Source: Pectobacterium carotovorum (GTDB taxonomy: Bacteria > Pseudomonadota > Gammaproteobacteria > Enterobacterales > Enterobacteriaceae). From it: a stretch of 64,000 nt of DNA. The translations under genes were made by a program, and so were the position numbers. Location of the stretch: NCBI RefSeq assembly GCF_033898505.1, contig NZ_JAXAFK010000002.1, positions 523,967 through 587,966 of the forward strand, in the 5' to 3' direction. The stretch's first letter is position 1; every line of letters starts with the position of its first letter. The notes below the pieces were generated by a model. That model saw only the letters and a program-made list of their open reading frames with translations, was not told the origin of the DNA and did not search any database. Shown piece by piece: positions 56,026-64,000 of this stretch.

Positions 56026-56210
56026 TTTTGTTTTATGGGATTTTACGGTTTAATTGAGAAATAGCTTTGAATTCGATCACATTAACCACAATTGATTTCT
56101 TTTTTATCCGTTTTAGTGATCGAACATTTGTTTGTAGAGTGAATATAAGTTTGTTAGATGCGCTTTTGTTACGATAGAACGAAAGCCCCTGTGTAAGCGA
56201 TGGAGATGAC

Positions 56211-57005
56211 ATGAAAAAGGTGATGATAGGGACGAGCTGGAAAATGAATAAGATCCGGCAGGACGCGGTGGACTACTGTGCGGTGTTATCCAGACAGCTT
56301 AACGATGCGGCTGGCGCAGGCATTCAGCCTTTTGTCATCCCCCCTTTTACGTTGATAAGGGAGGTGACCGACTACCTGTCTGCGCACAAGGTGAATTGCC
56401 TGACAGGGGCGCAGAACATGCACTATGCTGACAACGGCGCGTGGACGGGAGAGGTTTCTCCGCTGATGGTCAGTGATTGCGGTGCGTCGCTGGTCGAACT
56501 GGGGCACTCCGAGCGTCGGCAGCACTTTGCGGAAAACGATGCGGATATTCAGAAAAAAGTGCAGGCCGCGCTGCGTTATCAACTGCGTCCGCTGGTTTGC
56601 GTGGGTGACAGTGCGCAAGAGAAAGCGTGGGGCGTGTCTAAAGAAACCGTCATTCGGCAAATGAAAATTGCGCTTGCGGGTTTACACGCGCAGCAGGCGG
56701 AACAGGTCATCATTGCGTATGAACCTATCTGGGCCATCGGTGAAGGGGGAACGCCAGCCTCCGCACAGGAAGCGCAAGATATTCACTCTGCCTTGCGTCA
56801 GGCGCTGGTTGCCCTTTATGGCGAAGACATTGCCTCTCGTATTACGCTTCTGTACGGCGGCAGCGTGAATCCGCATAATACGGTCGAACTTATTCAATGC
56901 GCCGATATTGACGGGTTATTTATTGGCAGGTCTGCATGGGATGCGGAGAATTTCTGCCAGCTGGTGCGCAGTGTTTCAGCATTGTTGAATGAACAGGGTG
57001 AGTGA
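56211..57005 (+). CDS. Triose-phosphate isomerase paralogue, EryH-like
   Basis: 264 residues. TIM barrel with GTSWKMNK (Lys13; EryH proteins carry SWK instead of the NWK of TpiA), VELGHSERRQHF (His), and AYEPIWAIGEGGTPAS (Glu), and C-terminal YGGSVNP. QNMHYADNGAWTGEVSPLMV also matches Brucella EryH (L-erythrulose-1-phosphate isomerase). Divergent from the pdxA2 operon; the regulator gene follows by 34 bases. Could also isomerise dihydroxyacetone phosphate. Confidence 0.87.
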   Translation: MKKVMIGTSWKMNKIRQDAVDYCAVLSRQLNDAAGAGIQPFVIPPFTLIREVTDYLSAHKVNCLTGAQNMHYADNGAWTGEVSPLMVSDCGASLVELGHSERRQHFAENDADIQKKVQAALRYQLRPLVCVGDSAQEKAWGVSKETVIRQMKIALAGLHAQQAEQVIIAYEPIWAIGEGGTPASAQEAQDIHSALRQALVALYGEDIASRITLLYGGSVNPHNTVELIQCADIDGLFIGRSAWDAENFCQLVRSVSALLNEQGE

Positions 57006-57038
57006 TTGACCCTAAGCGAAACCAAAATGGGTTAAGCC

Positions 57039-58004
57039 ATGAGTGAATTTGATTCAGACAGTGAATTACTAACGGAAATAGCCGTCGCGTATTATGAAAA
57101 TCAACAAACGCAGGAAGAGATTGCCAGCCGCTTTGGTATCTCGCGTATCAAAGTCGGACGTTTGTTGAAGCGGGCGCGGGCGGAAGGGATCGTTGAAATC
57201 AATGTCCGCTATCATCCGGTATTTAGCTCTCAGCTTGAACAACAGTTTATTAAGAGCTTTGGCATCAAGCGTGCGCTGATTGCGATCGATCACCATGATG
57301 AGGATGAGCAGCGCCAGCAGGTGGCATCGCTGGTGTCCACTTACTTGTCCAGCATTTTGAAAAACGGTATGTCCGTGGCGGTCGGGCAGGGGCGTAACGT
57401 GGCCGCTGTCGCCAGCCACGTGGGCGTGTTTCCCGAGCGGCACTGCAAGTTTATCTGTGGCATCGGCGGCACGCAGCGCGATGGAGAACTGATCGATGCC
57501 GATCATATCAGCCGTCATCTGGCGCGGAAATTTAATGCCACGAGCGAAACGCTGTACGCGCCTGCCTATGTTGAAAATTCGGCACTGAAATCCTCCTTTA
57601 TGCAAAACCGTTTGATCAATGAAACACTTGAACGTGCAAGCAAGGCGGATATTGCGCTGGTGGGATTAGGCGACATGAACGAAAACAGTTTCATGGTTCA
57701 GCTCGGCTGGTTTACCTCACAGGAGATCATCACGGCGCGTCAGGATGAGGGCGTGGTCGGGGATATCGCCGGATATGCCTTTTTGGATATTCAGGGGCGG
57801 CCTGTGGATACGGTAATGAACGACAGGGTCATCGGGCTGAGTCTCGATCAGTTACGCAAGATCCCTTATGTGATAGCGATCGCCTCTGAAAACACCAAAG
57901 CAACGGCGATTCTGGCTGCGCTGCGTTCTGGCATTGTGGATGTGATCGCCACCAGCGCCAGCAATGCCCGCACGGTGTTGAGTTTGATCTCCGCCAAACA
58001 CTAG
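57039..58004 (+). CDS. SorC/DeoR-type sugar-responsive regulator (EryD-like)
   Basis: 321 residues. N-terminal HTH (VAYYENQQTQEEIASRFGISRIKVGRLLKRARAEGIV) and a C-terminal sugar-phosphate-binding domain (VAVGQGRNVAAVASH, ICGIGGTQRDGE, ADIALVGLGDM, GDIAGYAFLDIQG). SorC family as in Brucella EryD. Probably controls both operons through the divergent promoter. Confidence 0.9.
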   Translation: MSEFDSDSELLTEIAVAYYENQQTQEEIASRFGISRIKVGRLLKRARAEGIVEINVRYHPVFSSQLEQQFIKSFGIKRALIAIDHHDEDEQRQQVASLVSTYLSSILKNGMSVAVGQGRNVAAVASHVGVFPERHCKFICGIGGTQRDGELIDADHISRHLARKFNATSETLYAPAYVENSALKSSFMQNRLINETLERASKADIALVGLGDMNENSFMVQLGWFTSQEIITARQDEGVVGDIAGYAFLDIQGRPVDTVMNDRVIGLSLDQLRKIPYVIAIASENTKATAILAALRSGIVDVIATSASNARTVLSLISAKH

Positions 58005-58055
58005 TTTCGCTCTATCTTCTCTCATCGCCCGCTGTTTTATCGACTCTCTGTTTTA

Positions 58056-58087
58056 TCGCGTGGTGCGCCTGCACCGCGCGATTTCTT
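58056..58087 (+). terminator. Probable terminator after the regulator
   Basis: Stem CGCG(T)GGTGC/GCACC(G)CGCG with GCCT loop, followed by ATTTCTT. 52 bases after the stop codon. Confidence 0.45.
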
Positions 58088-58252
58088 CCTATAGCGTATC
58101 CGGCAGCTGAACGAAAAACCGTCAAATAAAATAACTATATTAACCAGCATTCCCCCTCAGTTTTTGCCATTCTCGGTAGTTTAGCCATTGGCAAACACTA
58201 TACTGGGTACTCTTTACCCTACAGACACAACAAAACCGAAAAGGTACATAAA

Positions 58253-60532
58253 ATGGATGAACAGCTAAAGCAAAGCGCCCTTGATTTCCACCAGTATCCG
58301 ATCCCCGGAAAAATTCAGGTTTCCCCGACTAAACCGCTGGCGACGCAGCGCGATCTGGCGCTGGCGTACTCTCCCGGTGTCGCGGCACCCTGTCTGGAAA
58401 TTGCAGCAGATCCGCTGGCAGCCTACAAATACACCGCACGCGGCAATCTGGTCGCCGTGATCTCTAACGGAACGGCCGTTCTGGGCCTCGGCAATATCGG
58501 CGCACTGGCCGGTAAACCGGTGATGGAAGGCAAAGGCGTTCTGTTCAAAAAATTCTCCGGCATTGATGTTTTCGATATCGAAGTCGACGAGCTGGATCCA
58601 GACAAGCTGATCGACGTGATCGCCGCGCTGGAGCCGACGTTCGGCGGTATCAATCTGGAAGACATCAAGGCACCGGAGTGCTTCTACATCGAGAAGAAGC
58701 TGCGTGAGCGCATGAAGATTCCCGTCTTCCATGACGATCAGCACGGCACGGCGATCATCTGTACTGCCGCCGTTCTGAACGGCCTGCGCGTAGTAGAAAA
58801 AAATATTTCTGACGTGCGTCTGGTGGTGTCCGGTGCAGGCGCGGCGTCTATCGCCTGTCTGAACCTGCTGGTGGCGCTGGGCCTTCAGAAGCACAACATT
58901 GTTGTATGTGATTCACGCGGCGTGATTTATCACGGTCGTGATGAAAACATGGAAGAAACCAAAGCGGCGTATGCGGTGGAAGATAATGGCGCGCGCAAAC
59001 TGGCAGACGTGATCCCTGATGCGGATATCTTCCTCGGCTGCTCCGGCCCTGGCGTACTGACGCAGGATATGGTGAAAACCATGGCACCGCGTCCGCTGAT
59101 CATGGCGCTGGCTAACCCGGAACCAGAAATTCTGCCGCCGCTGGCGAAGGCCGTGCGCCCGGATGCGATTATCTGTACCGGCCGTTCGGACTATCCGAAT
59201 CAGGTGAATAACGTACTGTGCTTCCCGTTCATCTTCCGCGGCGCGCTGGATGTGGGCGCGACCACGATCAACGAAGAGATGAAACTGGCTTGCGTGCACG
59301 CGATTGCCGATCTGGCGCTGGCGGAGCAAAGCGAAGTGGTGGCATCTGCCTACGGCGATCAGGAGCTGTCATTCGGGCCGGATTATCTGATTCCGAAACC
59401 GTTCGATCCGCGTTTGATCATCAAGATCGCACCCGCAGTAGCGAAGGCGGCGATGGATTCCGGCGTGGCGACGCGCCCGATCGAAGATTTCGATGCCTAT
59501 GTCGAAAAACTGACTCAGTTCGTCTACAAAACCAACCTGTTCATGAAGCCGATCTTCGCACAGGCGCGTCAGCAGCCGAAGCGTGTGGTATTCGCGGAAG
59601 GTGAAGATGCGCGTGTGCTGCACGCTACGCAGGAGCTGGTGACGCTGGGGCTGGCGTTCCCGATTCTGATTGGTCGTCCGAGCGTCATTGAGATGCGCCT
59701 GCAAAAACTGGGGCTGCAACTGACCATCGGTAAAGATTTCGAAGTGGTCAACAACGAATCGGATCCGCGCTTCAAAGCATACTGGAGCGAGTATTTTGAG
59801 CTGATGAAGCGCCGCGGCGTATCGCAGGAAAAAGCGCAGCGCGCGGTGATCGGCAACCCAACGCTGATCGGTGCCATCATGGTTCACCGTGGCGAAGCGG
59901 ATGCGCTGATTTGCGGCACGATTGGCACTTATGAAGAGCATTTCGATGTGGTCGAAAAAGTGTTCGGTTACCGTGAAGGCGTGCAGGCCGCGGGCGCGAT
60001 GAATGCGCTGATGCTGCCGAGCGGCAATACCTTCATTGCCGACACCTACGTCAACGCGGATCCGACGCCGGAACAGCTGGCGGAAATCACCCTGATGGCG
60101 GCGGAAAGCGTACGTCGTTTTGGTATCGAACCGAAAGTCGCGCTGCTGTCGCACTCCAGCTTCGGTACCTCGGATTCTCCGACGGCGCAGAAGATGCGGG
60201 CAACGCTGGCGCTGGTCAACAAGCTGGCACCGGAACTGGAGATCGACGGTGAGATGCACGGCGATGCCGCGCTGGTGGAAGCGATCCGCCGCGAGCAAAT
60301 GCCGGACAGCCCGCTGAAAGGCTCGGCTAACATCCTGATCATGCCAAATATGGAGTCTGCGCGTATCAGCTATAACCTGCTGCGCGTGTCTTCTTCAGAA
60401 GGCGTGACGGTGGGGCCGGTGCTGATGGGGATCTCGAAACCCGTACACATCCTGACGCCAATTGCTTCGGTACGTCGGATCGTGAACATGGTGGCGCTGG
60501 CGGTGGTGGAAGCACAAACTCAACCGCTGTAA
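58253..60532 (+). CDS. maeB: NADP-dependent malic enzyme MaeB
   Basis: 759 residues; oxidative decarboxylation of malate to pyruvate with NADP. N-terminal malic-enzyme domain ([21 protein letters not shown], Rossmann [16 protein letters not shown]) to about residue 410, then a phosphotransacetylase-like C-terminal domain ([20 protein letters not shown]) as in E. coli MaeB, thought to be regulatory. AAAAGGT before the ATG. Followed by a strong terminator. Confidence 0.97.
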   Translation: MDEQLKQSALDFHQYPIPGKIQVSPTKPLATQRDLALAYSPGVAAPCLEIAADPLAAYKYTARGNLVAVISNGTAVLGLGNIGALAGKPVMEGKGVLFKKFSGIDVFDIEVDELDPDKLIDVIAALEPTFGGINLEDIKAPECFYIEKKLRERMKIPVFHDDQHGTAIICTAAVLNGLRVVEKNISDVRLVVSGAGAASIACLNLLVALGLQKHNIVVCDSRGVIYHGRDENMEETKAAYAVEDNGARKLADVIPDADIFLGCSGPGVLTQDMVKTMAPRPLIMALANPEPEILPPLAKAVRPDAIICTGRSDYPNQVNNVLCFPFIFRGALDVGATTINEEMKLACVHAIADLALAEQSEVVASAYGDQELSFGPDYLIPKPFDPRLIIKIAPAVAKAAMDSGVATRPIEDFDAYVEKLTQFVYKTNLFMKPIFAQARQQPKRVVFAEGEDARVLHATQELVTLGLAFPILIGRPSVIEMRLQKLGLQLTIGKDFEVVNNESDPRFKAYWSEYFELMKRRGVSQEKAQRAVIGNPTLIGAIMVHRGEADALICGTIGTYEEHFDVVEKVFGYREGVQAAGAMNALMLPSGNTFIADTYVNADPTPEQLAEITLMAAESVRRFGIEPKVALLSHSSFGTSDSPTAQKMRATLALVNKLAPELEIDGEMHGDAALVEAIRREQMPDSPLKGSANILIMPNMESARISYNLLRVSSSEGVTVGPVLMGISKPVHILTPIASVRRIVNMVALAVVEAQTQPL

Positions 60533-60560
60533 GGGATTTTCAGCTCTCGCAATAAAGACA

Positions 60561-60589
60561 AACCCAGCCGATTTCTGGCTGGGTTTTTT
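60561..60589 (+). terminator. maeB terminator
   Basis: Stem AACCCAGCC/GGCTGGGTT with 7-base loop and T6; 29 bases after the stop. Confidence 0.9.
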
Positions 60590-60776
60590 ACTTTCTCAGC
60601 TTATCGACCAAATAGTCGCTTAAGAACATAGAACCGATAAAACACAGCGCAAAGGCGGGGAACATGAGGTTCTCTGGGAATAAATACCAAACCATGAGAA
60701 ATGAGATCACCCAGAAAATAAACCTCAGTATCTTAGAGAGAATATCGAATAAAACAGACTTCACTGCTTTTAGCAT
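60588..60776 (-). CDS. Small membrane protein, unknown
   Basis: 62 residues, MLKAVKSVLFDILSKILRFI..., two hydrophobic helices and a basic tail DKLRK. AAGGA 10 bases before the ATG. No recognised family. Its stop lies inside the maeB terminator, so it is convergent. Confidence 0.6.
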   Translation of the reverse strand: MLKAVKSVLFDILSKILRFIFWVISFLMVWYLFPENLMFPAFALCFIGSMFLSDYLVDKLRK

Positions 60777-60973
60777 TACCGCATCATCCTTAAACAACTT
60801 TTCCCTTTAATCGCTTACAACATAACACACCATTTTGGGCAGAACCTGGGGTTTTCCATACCGTATAATACGCTAAATCAATGGAATAATTTTTGTTTTA
60901 TGCCATGATCCCGCCTCGTCTTTAGGGGGGCTTCCCCAGACTCGATAAAAAAACCAACGAGCGAATATCGGTT

Positions 60974-62248
60974 ATGGCAACACGCGCAGTGAACGAGAAT
61001 ACAGTAGAAAAAAGCGGTACAGGAAAGCGTCTTCCTTCGCTGTTTGGCGGGTCGATGATTATTGCAGGAACGATTATCGGCGCCGGGATGTTTTCCCTGC
61101 CGGTGGTGATGTCGGGCGCCTGGTTTTTCTGGTCATTTGCCGTGTTAGTGTTTACCTGGTTTTGCATGTATCACTCGGGGTTGATGATACTGGAAGCCAA
61201 CCTTAATTATCCGACCGGCTCCAGCTTCGATACGCTGACTAAAGATCTACTGGGTAAGCGCTGGAATGTCATCAACGGCATATCGATTGCCTTCGTCCTC
61301 TATATCCTGACTTACGCCTACATTTCAGCGAGTGGTTCAATCATCCATCACACGCTGGCTGAGATGTCGATCGACTTCTCAGCACGAATCGGAGGTTTCC
61401 TGTTTGCGCTGTTTGTTGCGTTGACCGTGTGGTGGAGTACCGCGGCAGTAAGCCGCATGACCGCTTTTTTTCTGGCAGCGAAGGTGCTGACCTTTTTCAT
61501 GACGTTCGGCAGTTTGCTGTGGAATGTTAAGCCCGTTGTTTTACTCAATGTGGCGGAACAGGCACCCAGCTATCTGCCGTATGTGCTGATGACGTTGCCG
61601 TTCTGTCTGGCATCTTTCGGATTTCATGGCAACGTTCCCAGTCTGGTTAAGCATTACGGTCGTGAACCGCAGATCATCAAGCGCTGTTTGTTTATTGGCA
61701 GCGTGCTGGCGTTGGTGATGTATGCCATCTGGCTGATTGGCACGATGGGGAATATTGCCCGTCCTGACTTTATTGGGATTGCCGAGCGGGGCGGTAATAT
61801 CGATGTGTTGGTGCAGGCGCTGGGTGGGGTGTTGAACAGCCCTTATCTGGACGTATTGCTCACCGTCTTTTCCAACTTTGCCGTTGCCTGTTCGTTTCTC
61901 GGCGTAACGCTGGGGCTGTTCGATTATCTGGCAGATTTGCTGAAGCTTGACGATAGCCGGATGGGGAGAGCGAAAACGGCGCTGGTGACTTTTCTTCCGC
62001 CCGTTATCGGTGGGCTGCTGTATCCGAACGGCTTTATTTATGCGATTGGTTTTGCCGGGTTGGCGGCGACGGTGTGGGCGGTGATTACGCCCGCGCTGCT
62101 GGCTCGCGCATCGCGCGTTCGCTTCGGTAGCCCGCTGTTCCGCGTGCGGGGCGGCAATGCGATGATCGCGCTGGTGCTGCTATTTGGTATCGGCACTGCG
62201 CTGATACACATTCTTTCCAGCCTCGATTTACTGCCTGTTTATCGCTAA
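60974..62248 (+). CDS. mtr: Tryptophan-specific transporter Mtr
   Basis: 424 residues, about eleven helices, inner-membrane H+-driven aromatic-amino-acid permease. [44 protein letters not shown] and [18 protein letters not shown] closely follow E. coli Mtr. No TrpR or TyrR box was identified upstream. Ends in a hairpin shared with the converging yaiI. Confidence 0.95.
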   Translation: MATRAVNENTVEKSGTGKRLPSLFGGSMIIAGTIIGAGMFSLPVVMSGAWFFWSFAVLVFTWFCMYHSGLMILEANLNYPTGSSFDTLTKDLLGKRWNVINGISIAFVLYILTYAYISASGSIIHHTLAEMSIDFSARIGGFLFALFVALTVWWSTAAVSRMTAFFLAAKVLTFFMTFGSLLWNVKPVVLLNVAEQAPSYLPYVLMTLPFCLASFGFHGNVPSLVKHYGREPQIIKRCLFIGSVLALVMYAIWLIGTMGNIARPDFIGIAERGGNIDVLVQALGGVLNSPYLDVLLTVFSNFAVACSFLGVTLGLFDYLADLLKLDDSRMGRAKTALVTFLPPVIGGLLYPNGFIYAIGFAGLAATVWAVITPALLARASRVRFGSPLFRVRGGNAMIALVLLFGIGTALIHILSSLDLLPVYR

Positions 62249-62254
62249 GTATGC

Positions 62255-62301
62255 ATCGCCATCCTGCCTTGTCTGCTAAAGCAGAAGGGGCGGGATGGCG
62301 A
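62255..62301. terminator. Hairpin between mtr and yaiI
   Basis: Long imperfect stem (TCGCCATCC...GGATGGCGA with inner GTCTGC/GCAGA) between converging genes. Probably a bidirectional terminator. Confidence 0.5.
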
Positions 62302-62314
62302 GTATTCCCGATCG

Positions 62315-62767
62315 TTAGGGCTTTTTCGCCTGCTGTAACCACTTATCCAGTTCATTAGCAAACTGCTGACGATCCCGTTGACTTAATGCGCTGGGGCCAC
62401 CAGTTTGTATTCCGCTGGCGCGCATGGTGTCCATAAAGTCCCGCATGTTCAGCCGTTCTCGAATGGTATCCGGCGTATAGCGCTCGCCGCGCGGGTTCAG
62501 CGCGGCACCACCTTTTTCTATCACTTCTGCTGCCAGCGGAATATCGGCGGTGATCACCAAATCGCCGGCCTCCGTGCGGCGTACAATCTCATTATCGGCG
62601 ACATCAAAACCCGATGAGACGCGCAGCGTGCGGATAAAGCGCGACGGTGGTACTTTTATGGTCTGGTTGGCAACCAGCGTGACCTGTGTTTGCGTGCGAT
62701 CCGCCGCGCGAAATAGCACTTCTTTGATGACGTTAGGACAGGCGTCGGCATCGACCCAAATCTGCAT
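62315..62767 (-). CDS. yaiI: YaiI/YqxD (UPF0178) protein
   Basis: 150 residues, UPF0178 family, PIN-like fold. Conserved [22 protein letters not shown] and [27 protein letters not shown] with C-terminal [18 protein letters not shown]. Function unknown; possible nuclease. 3 bases behind hemF. Confidence 0.92.
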   Translation of the reverse strand: MQIWVDADACPNVIKEVLFRAADRTQTQVTLVANQTIKVPPSRFIRTLRVSSGFDVADNEIVRRTEAGDLVITADIPLAAEVIEKGGAALNPRGERYTPDTIRERLNMRDFMDTMRASGIQTGGPSALSQRDRQQFANELDKWLQQAKKP

Positions 62768-62770
62768 GAC

Positions 62771-63742
<972 letters not shown>

Positions 63743-63884
63743 TCAGGCGGGCAGTATACCATCAATAAAATCGATCCCCGGTCACCCGTTGTGTGATTCC
63801 TGATAGCGGCGCGCAATTTGAGATTGCGTCTGATAAAAATCACGCGATAATCACGATTTACCTTATTGCAAAGTGGCGACTGTG

Positions 63885-64000
63885 ATGGAAATCCGCATAT
63901 TCAGGCAGGATGACTTTGAAGCCGTGATCACTCTCTGGGAGCGCTGTGATTTACTGCGCCCGTGGAACGATCCTGAAATGGACATCGAACGTAAGCTTAA
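63885..64000 (+). CDS. ypeA: GNAT acetyltransferase YpeA, 5' part
   Basis: The first 38 codons ([38 protein letters not shown]) match E. coli YpeA, a 140-residue acetyltransferase of unknown substrate. Cut by the window end. Divergent from hemF, the E. coli order. Confidence 0.93.
   Translation, partial: MEIRIFRQDDFEAVITLWERCDLLRPWNDPEMDIERKL

Noticed and set aside
61006..61100. TyrR/TrpR operators near mtr
   Set aside because: No sequence close to TGTAAA-N6-TTTACA or the TrpR palindrome was found by eye in the upstream region or the start of the gene.

Overview
The window looks like chromosome of a plant-associated enterobacterium, most probably a soft-rot Pectobacterium. The housekeeping order (smpB-ssrA, ratA-rnfH, bamE, recN, nadK, grpE) and protein sequences are very close to Escherichia coli. 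The accessory genes serve plant cell-wall and plant-glycoside use: a GH43 xylosidase, a GH53 galactanase with its ABC importer, and a beta-glucoside PTS. No prophage, insertion sequence, tRNA, rRNA or CRISPR array was found; the only stable RNA gene is tmRNA. The genus is inferred from gene content, not from a search.

Layout. 1-2.5 kb: 3'-truncated pyruvate:flavodoxin oxidoreductase (minus strand). 2.9-11 kb: a small unknown gene, a xyloside transporter/xylosidase pair under a probable CRP site, a LysR regulator, a polyamine-type acetyltransferase, a LysE exporter, an orphan amino-acid binding protein and an unknown membrane protein. 11-16 kb: an electrophile/redox group (zinc-less alcohol dehydrogenase, Old Yellow Enzyme, SDR, aldo-keto reductase, TetR) around a divergent promoter with a palindrome over its -10. 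16.5-23.9 kb: core block ssrA-smpB, ratA-rnfH, bamE, recN (LexA box), nadK, grpE (sigma-32 promoter), mntH (Fur box). 23.9-25.3 kb: a small cluster of likely orphan immunity proteins (Imm53 and a free-standing EF-Tu domain III-like protein). 25.3-26.7 kb: tautomerase and an MFS exporter.

27.5-34.9 kb is an AT-rich island and the most interesting part. Its first three overlapping genes correspond in fold, motifs and order to the Campylobacter jejuni Cj1418-Cj1417-Cj1416 enzymes (glutamine kinase, gamma-glutamyl-CDP-amidate hydrolase, CTP:phosphoglutamine cytidylyltransferase), which make cytidine diphosphoramidate for the capsule. Here they are followed not by capsule genes but by an HD phosphohydrolase, a CYTH/triphosphate-tunnel protein, a thymidylate-kinase-like P-loop kinase, a TauE/SafE permease and a second, diverged CYTH-like protein. 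This suggests an undescribed phosphoramidate metabolite or modification pathway.

35-43 kb: nudK, then a galactan-oligosaccharide operon (binding protein, two permeases, ATPase, GH53 galactanase with a C-terminal ricin-type domain) with a LacI regulator. 43.3-47.8 kb: a beta-glucoside PTS operon (EIIBCA, 6-phospho-beta-glucosidase, BglG antiterminator) with a recognisable antiterminator site, terminator and CRP site. 48-58 kb: a four-carbon (acid) sugar regulon. A minus-strand operon encodes PdxA2, a remarkable fusion of a glucitol-PTS EIIB domain to an OtnK-type acid-sugar kinase, a KdgT-type permease, a glucitol-type EIIA, an EryI-like isomerase, transaldolase and transketolase. Divergently there are an EryH-like triose-phosphate-isomerase paralogue and a SorC/EryD-type regulator. 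58.2-64 kb: maeB, a small membrane protein, mtr, yaiI, hemF and the start of ypeA.
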